Origin: Mycolicibacter terrae
Lineage (GTDB): Bacteria; Actinomycetota; Actinomycetes; Mycobacteriales; Mycobacteriaceae
Length of the DNA: 64,000 nt
NCBI RefSeq assembly: GCF_010727125.1
Contig: NZ_AP022564.1
Span: 3,038,001-3,102,000 of the forward strand
Direction: 5' to 3'
The position numbers were made by a program, and so were the translations under genes. Shown here one piece after another: positions 10,414-22,047 of the stretch (positions are counted from its first letter, which is position 1; each line of letters starts with the position of its first letter). The notes beneath the pieces were generated by a model. It did no database searches, had not been told where the DNA came from, and saw nothing but the letters and a program-made list of their open reading frames with translations.

Positions 10414-11448
10414 ATGACGGCGTTGCGCGACCCGGTTCCCCGGGTATTGGTCGACTGCGGCGTCTACGCCGAGGGCGACCGGGTCCCCGGCGAGTTCACC
10501 CCGGCCGGGGCGATGGCCAAGGTGCGCGAGATCGCGGCGAATGGCCGCGACGCCTTCGTCTGGGTGGGCCTGCACGAGCCCGACGAGCGCCAGATGCAGG
10601 CGGTGGCGGCCACCTTCGACCTGCACGAACTGACGGTCGAGGACGCCGTACACGCCCACCAGCGGCCCAAGCTGGAGCGCTATGACGAGACCCTGTTCCT
10701 GGTGCTCAAAACCGTCAACTACGTCCCGCACGAATCGGTGGTGCTGCCGCGCCAGATCGTCGAGACCGGCGAGATCATGATCTTCGTCGGCAAGAACTTC
10801 GTCATCACCGTCCGCCACGGCGAACACGGCGGCCTGTCCGATGTCCGCAAACGCATGGACGCCGACCCCGAGCATCTGCGATTGGGCCCGTACGCGGTGA
10901 TGCACGCCATCGCCGACTACGTGGTCGACCGCTACGTCGAGGTGACCAACCTCATGGAAAGCGACATCGACACCATCGAGGAGGTGGCGTTCGCCCCCGG
11001 CACCCGCACCGACGTCGAACCGATCTACCAGATCAAACGCGAAGTCGTCGAGCTGCGGCGCGCGGTCGCACCACTGTCGGTTCCGTTCCAGCGGATGCAG
11101 ACCGACTACAAGGACCTGATCTCCAAGGAGGTGCGGCGCTATCTGCGCGACGTCGGCGACCACCAGACCCGCGCCGCCGAGCAGATCGCCAGCTACGACG
11201 AGATGCTCAGCTCGCTGGTGCAGGCGGCGCTCGCGCGGGTGGGCATGCAGCAGAACACCGACATGCGCAAGATGTCGGCCTGGGCGGGCATCATCGCCGT
11301 CCCCACCATGATCGCCGGGATCTACGGGATGAACTTCGACCACATGCCGGCACTGCACTGGACCTTCAGTTACCCGGCGGTGCTGGCGGCCATGGGCGCG
11401 ATCAGCATGCTGCTCTACCGAGCGTTCCGCCGCAACGGCTGGCTCTGA
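10414..11448 (+). CDS. corA: Magnesium/cobalt transport protein CorA
   Basis: About 344 residues. The long N-terminal cytoplasmic alpha/beta and helical part is followed by two C-terminal membrane helices; the CorA signature YGMNFDHMP ends the first. It forms a pentameric channel for Mg2+ uptake in the inner membrane. The ATG at 10414 has an excellent GGGAGGGAGG site 4-13 nt upstream and is preferred to an in-frame GTG at 10393 that would lie inside that region. A 60-bp near-perfect palindrome follows the stop. The order mdh-corA-sug matches M. tuberculosis Rv1240-Rv1236. Confidence 0.95.
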   Translation: MTALRDPVPRVLVDCGVYAEGDRVPGEFTPAGAMAKVREIAANGRDAFVWVGLHEPDERQMQAVAATFDLHELTVEDAVHAHQRPKLERYDETLFLVLKTVNYVPHESVVLPRQIVETGEIMIFVGKNFVITVRHGEHGGLSDVRKRMDADPEHLRLGPYAVMHAIADYVVDRYVEVTNLMESDIDTIEEVAFAPGTRTDVEPIYQIKREVVELRRAVAPLSVPFQRMQTDYKDLISKEVRRYLRDVGDHQTRAAEQIASYDEMLSSLVQAALARVGMQQNTDMRKMSAWAGIIAVPTMIAGIYGMNFDHMPALHWTFSYPAVLAAMGAISMLLYRAFRRNGWL

Positions 11449-11464
11449 GCGGGTCCTTTTAGCC

Positions 11465-11524
11465 GCGAGCAGACGCAGAATCGCACGAAATGGCTCCCTA
11501 CAGTGCGATTCTGTGTCTGCTCGC
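11465..11524. repeat. 60-bp palindrome (family A copy 1) between convergent genes, probable bidirectional terminator
   Basis: Two 22-bp arms (GCGAGCAGACGCAGAATCGCAC at 11465-11486 and its complement at 11503-11524) match at 21 of 22 positions around a 16-nt loop. It fills the gap between corA and the convergent SUFU-like gene. A related palindrome lies at 44122-44179 in a divergent promoter region, so this is a dispersed element and not only a terminator. Confidence 0.75.
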
Positions 11525-11533
11525 CGAGAAGGC

Positions 11534-12142
11534 TCAGCGGGGCTGGGAGGCGGGACGGTCGGGGTCGAACACGTCCACCCCGTCGGCCCGCCAGGCCTCC
11601 CGCATCGCATCAGCCCCCTTGAGCCGCACCCAGGCCGCCTCGGTCGCGGTGATCGGGGTGGCCGAGAAGAATTGCACCGGCTCACGCGGCTGCTCCAGGG
11701 GCAACTCGGCGATGTCACTCTGACTCAGCAGCATCGCGGTGAACGGCACCGCCCCCGACTGCCGGCTCCACAGCGGCCCGCCGAGGTCCATCAGCGCGTC
11801 GGGCGCCAACACCACCCCCTCCACCGCGGGCGCGGCCGCCACCGCGGCGAGACTGCGGGCCAGCCCGGTATCGGAGCCCGAAATACGCAGACGCAGAACC
11901 ACTTCCCCGCGGGGACCGTGCACCGGATCGGCCAGAATCTGGCCGGGATCCCCCATCGGATGCCGCGAGCAACCCACCGAGACGTAGTGCACCAACCGGT
12001 CGGGGCCGGGACCGAACCGCAACACCTCGATGGGCTCGACACCCAGGAACGTCACGCGCGCGGCATCGGGCTCGGAGGCGACGCCCGCCCCGGTGAAGTG
12101 CGCCCGCAGGTGTTGCCGCACCCGGTCCAGATCGTCACTCAC
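11534..12142 (-). CDS. Suppressor-of-fused (SUFU)-like domain protein
   Basis: 202 residues, no signal peptide or membrane segment. The overall pattern (an early RVTFLGVEPIEVLRFG strand region, HYVSVGCSRHPM, GEVVLRLR, and a C-terminal PVQFFSATPITATEAAW region) fits bacterial SUFU-domain proteins, whose function is mostly unknown; some act as immunity-type or protein-binding domains. It begins 7 nt after the sugC stop and is therefore probably the last gene of the trehalose-import operon. The assignment is by pattern memory and is moderate; a conserved hypothetical protein is the fallback description. Confidence 0.6.
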   Translation of the reverse strand: MSDDLDRVRQHLRAHFTGAGVASEPDAARVTFLGVEPIEVLRFGPGPDRLVHYVSVGCSRHPMGDPGQILADPVHGPRGEVVLRLRISGSDTGLARSLAAVAAAPAVEGVVLAPDALMDLGGPLWSRQSGAVPFTAMLLSQSDIAELPLEQPREPVQFFSATPITATEAAWVRLKGADAMREAWRADGVDVFDPDRPASQPR

Positions 12143-12149
12143 CGGCGGG

Positions 12150-13295
12150 TCACCGGCCGGCCGGGGCGACGCTGAGGTTCACCCCGGACTCGGCGTCGAA
12201 CACCACCACTTGGGTGGGGTCCAGAGCCAGCTCGATCGGCTGCCCTCCGGCCGCCTTCGACGCGGCGGGAACCCTGGCCACCAGCTCGGTTTCGGCCGAC
12301 GTATCGGCCGGCTCGTTCGGCGTGAAGTACAGGTACTTGTCGGCGCCGAGAGATTCGACCAGGTCGACGCGGGCCCCGAATGTCACCGCCCGGCGACGCT
12401 GGGCGTCGTCGAGCAGCCCGGCGTCACCGAGATGCTCGGGGCGCACCCCGATGACGACGTCGTTGCCGTGCGGCTGCCGGTGCCGGCCGATCGCCTCACG
12501 GACCTCCGCGGTCAGCGGGACCTCACCGATCGGCAGTCGCGCGCCGGTCGGGGTCAGTGTGCCGGGAAAGAAGTTCATCGCCGGCGAGCCGACGAATCCT
12601 GCGACGAACAGGTTCGCGGGCCGCTCGTAGAGCTCGTCGGGGGTGCCGATCTGCTGCGCGATCCCGCCGTGCATCACCACCACCCGGTCGCCGAGCGTCA
12701 TCGCCTCGGTCTGGTCGTGGGTGACGTAGACGGTGGTGGTGCCCAGCCGCCGCTGCAACCGGGCGATCTCGCTGCGCATCTGCACTCGCAGCTTGGCGTC
12801 CAGGTTCGACAGCGGCTCGTCCATCAGGAAAGCCTTGGGGTGCCGCACGATCGCACGCCCCATGGCCACCCGCTGACGCTGCCCGCCCGACAACTGCGAT
12901 GGCTTACGGTCCAGAAAGTCGGTCAGGTCAAGGATTTTGGCGACCTCGGCTACTTTCTCGGCGATCTGCGCTTTCTTCATCTTGGCCAGGGTCAGCGGGA
13001 ACGCGATGTTTCCCCGCACCGTCATGTGCGGGTAGAGGGCGTAGGACTGGAACACCATCGCGATGTCGCGGTCCTTGGGCGCGCGCTCGTTGACCCGTTC
13101 GCCGCCGATGCGCAACTCCCCCGAGGTGATCTCCTCCAGACCCGCGATCATGTTCAGCGTGGTGGATTTTCCGCAGCCCGACGGCCCCACCAGGATGATG
13201 AACTCCCCGTCGGCGATGCTCAAAGACAGGTCCTTCACGGCAACCGCGCCATCGGGGTAGCTCTTGGTGATGTGGAGAAGTTCGATCTCAGCCAT
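12150..13295 (-). CDS. sugC: Trehalose ABC importer ATP-binding protein SugC
   Basis: 381 residues, an MsmK/MalK-type ATPase. Walker [12 protein letters not shown]-loop near [14 protein letters not shown] signature LSGGQRQRV and Walker [15 protein letters not shown] are all intact. A C-terminal regulatory TOBE/OB region of about 140 residues follows, typical for this subfamily. It powers uptake of trehalose released during mycolic-acid transfer at the cell surface. It starts 4 nt after the sugB stop and is followed by the SUFU-like gene after 7 nt. Confidence 0.96.
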   Translation of the reverse strand: MAEIELLHITKSYPDGAVAVKDLSLSIADGEFIILVGPSGCGKSTTLNMIAGLEEITSGELRIGGERVNERAPKDRDIAMVFQSYALYPHMTVRGNIAFPLTLAKMKKAQIAEKVAEVAKILDLTDFLDRKPSQLSGGQRQRVAMGRAIVRHPKAFLMDEPLSNLDAKLRVQMRSEIARLQRRLGTTTVYVTHDQTEAMTLGDRVVVMHGGIAQQIGTPDELYERPANLFVAGFVGSPAMNFFPGTLTPTGARLPIGEVPLTAEVREAIGRHRQPHGNDVVIGVRPEHLGDAGLLDDAQRRRAVTFGARVDLVESLGADKYLYFTPNEPADTSAETELVARVPAASKAAGGQPIELALDPTQVVVFDAESGVNLSVAPAGR

Positions 13296-13299
13296 CGGC

Positions 13300-14123
13300 C
13301 TATCCCTTCACCGCGCCGGAAGTCAGTCCCGCCACGATCCGTCGTTGGAAGATTAGAACAAAGATGATGATCGGCACCGTGATCACCATCGCACCCGCGG
13401 CGATAGACCCGGTCGGCTCCTCGAATTGCGAACTGCCGGTGAAGTTGGCGATCGCCACCGGCGCGGTTACCGAGGCTTTGGTCGCCGTCAGCGACAACGC
13501 CAACAGCAGGTCGTTCCAGGCGAAGATGAACACCAGGATCGCCGCGGTGACGATTCCCGGCGCCGCCAGCGGCGCGATCACCTTGCGGAACGCCTGGCCG
13601 GGGGTCGCCCCGTCCATCTTGGCGGCCTTCTCCAGATCCCAGGGAATCTCGGAGAAGAACGCCGAGAGCGTGTAGATCGCCAGCGGCAGCGCAAAGGTGA
13701 TGTAGGGGATGATCAGGCCCGGCCAGGTGTCGAACAAGCCGGTCGCCCGCTCGATGTTGAAAATCGGTGTCACCAGCGATATCTGGGGGAACATCGCGAT
13801 CAGCAGCGCCGCGCCGACCAGCAGCCGCTTGCCCCCGAAGTCCAGCCTCGCCACCGCGTAGGCGGCCATCGCGCCGATCACCACCGCGATCACCGTGGTG
13901 ATCAGCCCGATGCCGACGGAGTTGACCAGCGCCGAGCCGAACACGTCCCCGGCGAAGATGCCGCGATAGTTGTCCAAGGTCACCGACGACGGAATCAGCT
14001 TGCCGTCCTTGACCGTCGACGTCGGCTTCAGTGACAGCGACAGGATCCACAGCACCGGCACCAGCGCGTAGACCACCACCGCCAGGTCGATGATCAGCCA
14101 GGCCGCGCGGCGGCGAACATCAG

Positions 14124-14127
<4 letters not shown>
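13300..14127 (-). CDS. sugB: Trehalose ABC importer permease SugB
   Basis: 275 residues with about six membrane helices and the EAA loop typical of MalG-type permeases ([16 protein letters not shown] with a downstream APLAAPG). It pairs with SugA to form the transmembrane channel for trehalose. Its ATG overlaps the sugA stop by 4 bp (ATGA), a translational-coupling arrangement, and sugC follows at 4 bp. Confidence 0.95.
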
Positions 14128-17028
<2,901 letters not shown>

Positions 17029-17123
17029 GGGGTTTCTCTCTCCTCGCTCCGGGAGCCTCCGGGATGGCCGACAGGCACCGCGGGCAGGTCTCGGGTCACG
17101 ACGCATCCGCTAGGTTGAACAGC

Positions 17124-17741
17124 ATGACAGCTCCCGGCGAGGATTCTGGCGAGAATCCACGAGCCAATGCCGATCACCCCTGGGCCGGCCCGGGCGCGTC
17201 CGGGCCTGAACAGGGCGGCTGGCCCTATCCGTCGGGCTTCGATGGTTATCCTCCCTCACCCGGTTACCCGCAGGGCGGATATCCACCGCCCCCGCCACCG
17301 GCCGGATTCCCCCCGCCCCCATCGGCAGGCGGTTATCCGCCCCGATTCGACGCACCCTCCGGCGGCTATCCGCCGCCCCCGGGCTACGGCGCACCGGGTG
17401 AGTACCCGGGCTACAGCGCACCACCCGGTTACCCGCCCGGCTACGGCCCCCCACCGGGCTACGCACCGGGCAACGGCTACGGCACGCCGTATCCGGGCGG
17501 CTACTTCAATCCGGGCCAGCCGCAGAAGACCAACGTCTTGGCGGTCAGCTCCCTGGTGGTCGCACTGCTCGGCCTGCTGTTCTGGCCGCTGGCGCTGGTC
17601 GGCGCCGTGCTGGGTGTCGTTGCGCTGAGCCAGATCAAACGCACCGGTGAGGCCGGCCATGGCATCGCGGTGGCCGGTACCGCCGTCGGCGCTGCCGCGG
17701 TGGTTCTCTCGTTCATCCTCGCGATGGTCGCCCTGCACTGA
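17124..17741 (+). CDS. Proline/tyrosine-rich DUF4190 membrane protein, Rv1233c-like
   Basis: 205 residues. Residues 20-135 are a disordered tail of repeated GYPP/PPGYG units; the rest is a DUF4190 module with two membrane helices around SQIKRTGEAGHGIA. The tail probably lies on one face of the cytoplasmic membrane and may engage other proteins. TAGGTT at 17111-17116 ends 7 nt before the ATG, so a leaderless transcript is likely and this ATG is favoured over one at 17064. It is divergent from the Rv1234-like gene. Confidence 0.88.
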   Translation: MTAPGEDSGENPRANADHPWAGPGASGPEQGGWPYPSGFDGYPPSPGYPQGGYPPPPPPAGFPPPPSAGGYPPRFDAPSGGYPPPPGYGAPGEYPGYSAPPGYPPGYGPPPGYAPGNGYGTPYPGGYFNPGQPQKTNVLAVSSLVVALLGLLFWPLALVGAVLGVVALSQIKRTGEAGHGIAVAGTAVGAAAVVLSFILAMVALH

Positions 17742-17763
17742 TCCGGCCCGCGCCGGCGATCGC

Positions 17764-18729
17764 CTAGGCCGGCGGCTCGAACGGCGGCGCCGCACGGCGC
17801 ATGCCGGCCGCCCGGCCCTTGCCGGCCACCACCAACGCCATCTTGCGGCTGGCCTCGTCGAGCATCTCGTCACCGAGCATCACCGCACCGCGGGCGCCGC
17901 CGGCATGCGAGGTGTGCCAGGCGTAGGCCTCCAGGATCAACTCCGCGTGGTCGTACTCGTCCTGCCTCGGGCTGAAGATCTCGTTGCCGGCCGCGATCTG
18001 GTCGGGGTGCAGCACCCATTTGCCGTCGTACCCGAGCGCCGCGGAGCGCCCGGCCACCCGCCGGAACGCCTCGACGTCGCGAACCTTCAGGTAGGGCCCG
18101 TCGACGGCGGCGATCCCGTGGGCGCGTGCGGCCACCAGGATCGTCATCAGCACGTGGTGGTAGGCGTCGCCCTCGGTGTAACCCTCGGGCTGCTCACCGA
18201 CCTCCAGGGTGCGGGTGTTGAGGCTGGCCATCAGATCGGCCGGTCCCAGCACCAGCGCCTGCACCCGGGGTGCGGCGGCGATCGCAGTGATGTTGGTCAG
18301 GCCGCGGGCGTCCTCGATCTGCGCGTCGATGCCGATCTGTCCGGCCGGCAGCCCGTGGACGGTCTCCAGTTGGGTGAGCAGCAGATCGAGCGCCTGCACA
18401 TGCGAGGCGTCCGACACCTTCGGCAGCACGACGACGTCGAGCCGGGCACCGGCTGCCCCGACGGCCGAGATCACCTCGATCAGGTCGGCATGAGTCCACG
18501 GCGTGGTCCAGTCGTTGACCCGCACGCCCAGCAGCGGCGCCGTCCAATCCGGTGCCGTGAGCGCTTCGGCCACCCGGGCCCGGGCCTGCTCCTTGGCGGC
18601 CGGGGCGACGGCATCCTCCAAATCGAGGAAGACCTCGTCGGCGGGCAGGCCCTTGGCCTTGTCGATCATCTTCTGGCTGCTGCCCGGTACCGACAGGCAG
18701 GTACGGCGGGGGCGATATGCGTTGGTCAC
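17764..18729 (-). CDS. HpcH/HpaI aldolase family CoA-ester lyase (CitE/malyl-CoA lyase-like)
   Basis: 321 residues of the citrate-lyase-beta/malyl-CoA lyase family: RTCLSVPGSS near the N-terminus, the metal-binding FLDLEDAV, RVND, QIEDARGL and GPADLMASL, and LGYDGKWVLHPDQI near the C-terminus. Such enzymes cleave or form (S)-malyl-CoA or related beta-hydroxyacyl-CoA esters. The C-terminal length is compatible with stand-alone lyases and not with a three-subunit citrate lyase, whose other genes are absent. GTG start with GGTAGGAG upstream. Only 24 bp separate it from the divergent MgtE-N gene. It is not found here in M. tuberculosis. Substrate uncertain. Confidence 0.88.
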   Translation of the reverse strand: MTNAYRPRRTCLSVPGSSQKMIDKAKGLPADEVFLDLEDAVAPAAKEQARARVAEALTAPDWTAPLLGVRVNDWTTPWTHADLIEVISAVGAAGARLDVVVLPKVSDASHVQALDLLLTQLETVHGLPAGQIGIDAQIEDARGLTNITAIAAAPRVQALVLGPADLMASLNTRTLEVGEQPEGYTEGDAYHHVLMTILVAARAHGIAAVDGPYLKVRDVEAFRRVAGRSAALGYDGKWVLHPDQIAAGNEIFSPRQDEYDHAELILEAYAWHTSHAGGARGAVMLGDEMLDEASRKMALVVAGKGRAAGMRRAAPPFEPPA

Positions 18730-18740
18730 CTAAACACTCC

Positions 18741-18746
18741 TACCCT
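18741..18746 (+). promoter_or_regulatory. -10 box (TACCCT) of the MgtE-N/CBS gene, leaderless
   Basis: TACCCT ends 7 nt before ATG 18754, the spacing of a leaderless mycobacterial transcript. The box lies in the 24-bp gap that also holds the GGTAGGAG ribosome-binding site of the divergent lyase gene on the other strand. Confidence 0.55.
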
Positions 18747-18753
18747 TTCAACC

Positions 18754-20052
18754 ATGGCGTCGAGCAACAGGGTTTACGCAGCGCGGCTCGCGCGGATGCT
18801 GGTGCTGGGCCCTTTCGGTGAATCCGTCGGACGGGTTCGCGACGTCGTGCTCAGTCTCAGCATCGTGCGTCAGCAGCCGCGTGTCCTGGGACTCGTCGTC
18901 GAACTGCCCACCCGCAGACGTATCTTCGTGCCGATCCTGCGGGTCGCGTCGATCGAGCCCAACGCGGTCACCCTCAACACCGGAACGGTGTCGCTGCGCA
19001 AGTTCGACCAGCGGCCCGGCGAGGTATTGGCGCTGGGGCAGGTCCTCGACACCAAGGTCCGGGTCACCGATCCCGAGCTGCCGGAGCTGGCCGGCGTCGA
19101 CGTGACGATCACCGACCTTGCCCTCGAGCAGAGCCGCACCCGCGACTGGCTGGTGACGCGAATCGCGGTGCGGCACTCCCGGCGACTGGGCCGGCGCGCC
19201 GCCGTACACATCGTGGACTGGCACAACGTGCAGGGCCTGACCCCGTCCGCACTGGCCATGCCCGGACAGGGCGTGGCGCAGTTGCTGCAGCAGTTCGAGG
19301 GCTGGCGTCCGATCGAAGTGGCCGACGCCATCCGCGAGCTGCCGCCCAAGCGCCGCTATGAGGTGATCCACGCGCTGGACAACGCGCGGCTGGCCGACAT
19401 CCTGCAGGAGCTGCCGGAGGAGCGGCAGGCCACGGTGCTGGGCCAGCTGGGCACCGAACGCGCGGCCGACGTGCTGGAGGAGATGGATCCCGACGACGCC
19501 GCCGACCTGCTGGGTGCGATGAATCCCAGCGACGCAGAGCTGCTGCTGGCGCGGATGGACCCCGACGATTCCGATCCGGTCCGCCGGCTGCTGGAGCACT
19601 CCCCCGACACCGCCGGCGGGTTGATGACCTCCAACCCGGTGGTGCTGACCGCCGACACCTCCGTCGCCGAGGCGCTGGCCCGGGTTCGCGACCCCGACCT
19701 GACCCCCGCGTTGGCGTCGCTGGTGTTCGTCACACGCCCCCCGACCGCCACCCCGACCGGCCATTACCTGGGCTGCGTGCCGCTGCAGCGGCTGCTGCGG
19801 GTGCCGCCGGCCGAGCTCATCGGCGGGATCGTCGACTCCGACCTGCCGGCGCTGAACCCGGAAGTGTCACTGGCGGAGCTGACCCGCTATTTCGCGGCCT
19901 ACAACCTGGTCTGCGGTCCGGTGCTCGACGAGCAGAATCACCTGCTGGGGGCGGTCACCGTCGACGACGTGCTGGATCACCTGCTACCCCATGACTGGCG
20001 CGAAACCCCCGAGCCGGACCTGGGGCCGAAACTCGCCGGGAGGCCGTCGTGA
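18754..20052 (+). CDS. Soluble MgtE intracellular-N and CBS domain protein, Rv1232c-like
   Basis: 432 residues. The first 170 resemble a PRC-barrel-like segment (RLARMLVLGPFGESVGRVRD). Residues about 170-290 are the MgtE N-domain with its acidic superhelical repeats (EELPEERQATVLGQL, LEEMDPDDAADLLGAM). A CBS pair follows (MTSNPVVLTADTSVAEAL, DSDLPALNPEVSL, HLLGAVTVDDVLDHLLPHD). The membrane channel domain of MgtE is missing and the protein ends at the CBS module, so it looks like a free Mg2+- or nucleotide-sensing unit. The DUF1003 gene overlaps its stop by 4 bp. ATG 18754 is chosen; the longer open frame upstream is antisense to the lyase gene. Confidence 0.88.
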   Translation: MASSNRVYAARLARMLVLGPFGESVGRVRDVVLSLSIVRQQPRVLGLVVELPTRRRIFVPILRVASIEPNAVTLNTGTVSLRKFDQRPGEVLALGQVLDTKVRVTDPELPELAGVDVTITDLALEQSRTRDWLVTRIAVRHSRRLGRRAAVHIVDWHNVQGLTPSALAMPGQGVAQLLQQFEGWRPIEVADAIRELPPKRRYEVIHALDNARLADILQELPEERQATVLGQLGTERAADVLEEMDPDDAADLLGAMNPSDAELLLARMDPDDSDPVRRLLEHSPDTAGGLMTSNPVVLTADTSVAEALARVRDPDLTPALASLVFVTRPPTATPTGHYLGCVPLQRLLRVPPAELIGGIVDSDLPALNPEVSLAELTRYFAAYNLVCGPVLDEQNHLLGAVTVDDVLDHLLPHDWRETPEPDLGPKLAGRPS

Positions 20053-20591
20053 CCGACCGCTCGTCATCGCAGCGGCTCTCCACGCCGCGCACCTCACGGC
20101 TCCCCGGCCTGCGGATGGATCCCGACGCCCTGGGCCGGTTCACCGAGTCGGTGGCGCGGTTCTTCGGCACCGGGCGCTACCTGGCCATCCAGACCCTGCT
20201 GGTGGTGGGGTGGATCGTGCTGAACGTCTACGCGGTCAGCCTGCGCTGGGACCCGTACCCGTTCATCCTGCTCAACCTGGCGTTCTCCACCCAGGCCGCC
20301 TACGCCGCCCCGTTGATCCTGCTGGCCCAGAACCGGCAGGAGAACCGCGACCGGGTCAGCCTCGACGAAGACCGCCGCCGGGCCGCGCAGACCAAGGCCG
20401 ACACCGAGTATCTGGCCCGGGAACTGGCGTCGCTGCGGTTGGCGGTCGGCGAGGTCGCCACCCGCGACTACCTGCACCACGAACTCGAGCGGGTCCGGGA
20501 GCTGCTCGAGGACCTGCGCGCCGAGCCCGACCCCGCCGCCTCGGAGTCCGCCACCGGCCGACCGGTATTGCCCCGCGACGGGCGCGCATAA
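20049..20591 (+). CDS. DUF1003 membrane protein, Rv1231c-like
   Basis: 180 residues: a short Ser/Arg-rich start, two membrane helices (YLAIQTLLVVGWIVLNVYAV and FILLNLAFSTQAAYAAPLIL) and the DUF1003 motif LAQNRQENRDR, then a charged helical tail likely to form a coiled coil. The GTG start overlaps the stop of the MgtE-N gene (GTGA), so the two are translationally coupled and may act together, for example in divalent-cation control. Function otherwise unknown. Confidence 0.9.
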   Translation: MTDRSSSQRLSTPRTSRLPGLRMDPDALGRFTESVARFFGTGRYLAIQTLLVVGWIVLNVYAVSLRWDPYPFILLNLAFSTQAAYAAPLILLAQNRQENRDRVSLDEDRRRAAQTKADTEYLARELASLRLAVGEVATRDYLHHELERVRELLEDLRAEPDPAASESATGRPVLPRDGRA

Positions 20592-20699
20592 CCGGCACCC
20601 GCGCGGCCGGTGTTGGGTATGGTGACCTAGTTCACGAAGCCGACGCGGCTTCACCAAGGCTCTACCACTGCTGTAGCTAGGCGGACAAGGGGCGGTCGA

Positions 20700-21998
20700 G
20701 TGCCTACAGGGGGCGGCGCAGCCGAGCACCTGTCCCGCGCGGCCAGATGCCGGCGGGCAGTCCGCGCTGCGCTACGACCCGCGTTCGGCCTGACGTTCAT
20801 CACCCCGCTGGTGTTCGCCGGCGCCGTGGGCGCAACGCCACGCTCGCCGTCGACCTCGCTTCCGCTGCGCAGCGCCGCAGTGACCCCGCTGGCGGCCGCG
20901 GTGAACACCGGCTCCTCGGGCCCCTCCGTCGTCGCGGTGCCGCGTGCGCAACCGAACCTGCACGTGGCGGCGGGCGCCCCGTCGGCGCCGCCGGCAGCCG
21001 TCGTCTACGCGCCGGGCACGTTGGGCATCCCCAAGACGGCGCTGGCGGCCTACCGCAACGCCGAACATCAGATGGCGGTCGCCGCCCCCGAATGCGGGAT
21101 CAGCTGGAATCTGCTGGCCGGCATCGGCCGGATCGAATCGGCGCACGCCAACGGCGGCGCCACCGACGCGCGCGGCACCGTGCTGCAGCCGATCTACGGG
21201 CCGACGCTGGACGGTTCGCTTCCGGGCAACGAAGTCATCGTGGCCAGCAGTGCCCCCGGGCGGGTGGTCTACGCCCGCGCCATCGGGCCGATGCAGTTTC
21301 TGCCCGGAACCTGGTCGCGCTACGCCGCCGACGGCGACGGCGACGGCAGGGCGGACCCGCAGAACGTCTACGACGCGACGCTGGCGGCGGCGCGCTACCT
21401 GTGCAGCGGCGGGCTCAACCTGCGAGAGCAGTCGCAGGTCCTGACCGCGATCCTGCGCTACAACAACTCGATGGCCTACGCCGAGAACGTGATGGGCTGG
21501 GCGGCGGCCTACGCCACCGGGGTGGCTCCGGTGGATCTGCCACCGATCATCGGGCCGGCACCGCCGATCGCCGACCTGCACCTCGAGCATTTGGAGCATC
21601 CGGAGGGCCTCGGGCCGGAATCGCTGAGTCTGCACGGGATGTCTCCCCCGGTCCAGCGGACCGCCGGCTCCGCGCTGATAGATCTGGGGCAGTCGAGCAT
21701 GGAATCCCAGCTGGCCAATATGCCCTGGGCCCCGTCGTGGATGAACTCCTCCGAACCGCAGCTACCGCGTCCCTCGGCCGCCTGTCGGATGATCTGCCTC
21801 GAGCCCCAGGCCGGGTCCGCCCCCGCCGCGCCACCCAATGCCGTTCCGCCGGCTGAGGCCCCGGTCGCTCCGCCGGAGACCCCACCCGCCCCCAACGCGC
21901 CGCCCGCGGATGAGTCGGCGCCCCTGGCGCCTGCGGCCCCCGCCCCGGCACCGGCTCAGGCCCCCACAGCCGCGCCGCCGGAGGCGCCGCCGGCCTGA
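20700..21998 (+). CDS. Secreted lytic transglycosylase-like protein, Rv1230c-like
   Basis: 432 residues. An N-terminal basic and hydrophobic segment (about 20-45) is a signal peptide or anchor. Residues about 105-285 are a membrane-bound lytic murein transglycosylase B-type domain: ISWNLLAGIGRIESAHANGG contains the catalytic Glu, AIGPMQFLPGTW and DGDGDGRADPQNVYDA follow. The C-terminal 110 residues are Pro/Ala-rich, probably cell-wall spanning. It cleaves peptidoglycan glycan strands. The GTG 20700 start is somewhat uncertain because no strong ribosome-binding site is seen. Confidence 0.9.
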   Translation: MPTGGGAAEHLSRAARCRRAVRAALRPAFGLTFITPLVFAGAVGATPRSPSTSLPLRSAAVTPLAAAVNTGSSGPSVVAVPRAQPNLHVAAGAPSAPPAAVVYAPGTLGIPKTALAAYRNAEHQMAVAAPECGISWNLLAGIGRIESAHANGGATDARGTVLQPIYGPTLDGSLPGNEVIVASSAPGRVVYARAIGPMQFLPGTWSRYAADGDGDGRADPQNVYDATLAAARYLCSGGLNLREQSQVLTAILRYNNSMAYAENVMGWAAAYATGVAPVDLPPIIGPAPPIADLHLEHLEHPEGLGPESLSLHGMSPPVQRTAGSALIDLGQSSMESQLANMPWAPSWMNSSEPQLPRPSAACRMICLEPQAGSAPAAPPNAVPPAEAPVAPPETPPAPNAPPADESAPLAPAAPAPAPAQAPTAAPPEAPPA

Positions 21999-22033
21999 CC
22001 GAGCGCGCGGTCGGGTGCTGCCGCGCACTGCCT

Positions 22034-22039
22034 TAGACT
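22034..22039 (+). promoter_or_regulatory. -10 box (TAGACT) of mrp, leaderless
   Basis: TAGACT ends 8 nt before ATG 22048. This spacing puts the transcription start at or beside the start codon and supports ATG 22048 over upstream in-frame codons that overlap the preceding gene. Confidence 0.6.
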
Positions 22040-22047
22040 CGTCCTTG

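Noticed and set aside
10246..11718. 490-codon minus-strand frame over corA
   Set aside because: Antisense to corA and running through the 60-bp palindrome; no recognisable protein.
17764..18729. Citrate lyase beta subunit of a three-subunit complex
   Set aside because: No alpha, gamma or accessory citrate-lyase genes nearby; a stand-alone CoA-ester lyase fits better.
18754..20052. Full MgtE magnesium channel
   Set aside because: The membrane domain is absent; the protein ends after the CBS pair, so only the soluble part is present.
20592..20699. Riboswitch or MtrA-type site before the transglycosylase gene
   Set aside because: GTGAC and TTCAC elements are visible but do not match a recognised direct-repeat spacing, and no conserved riboswitch core was seen.
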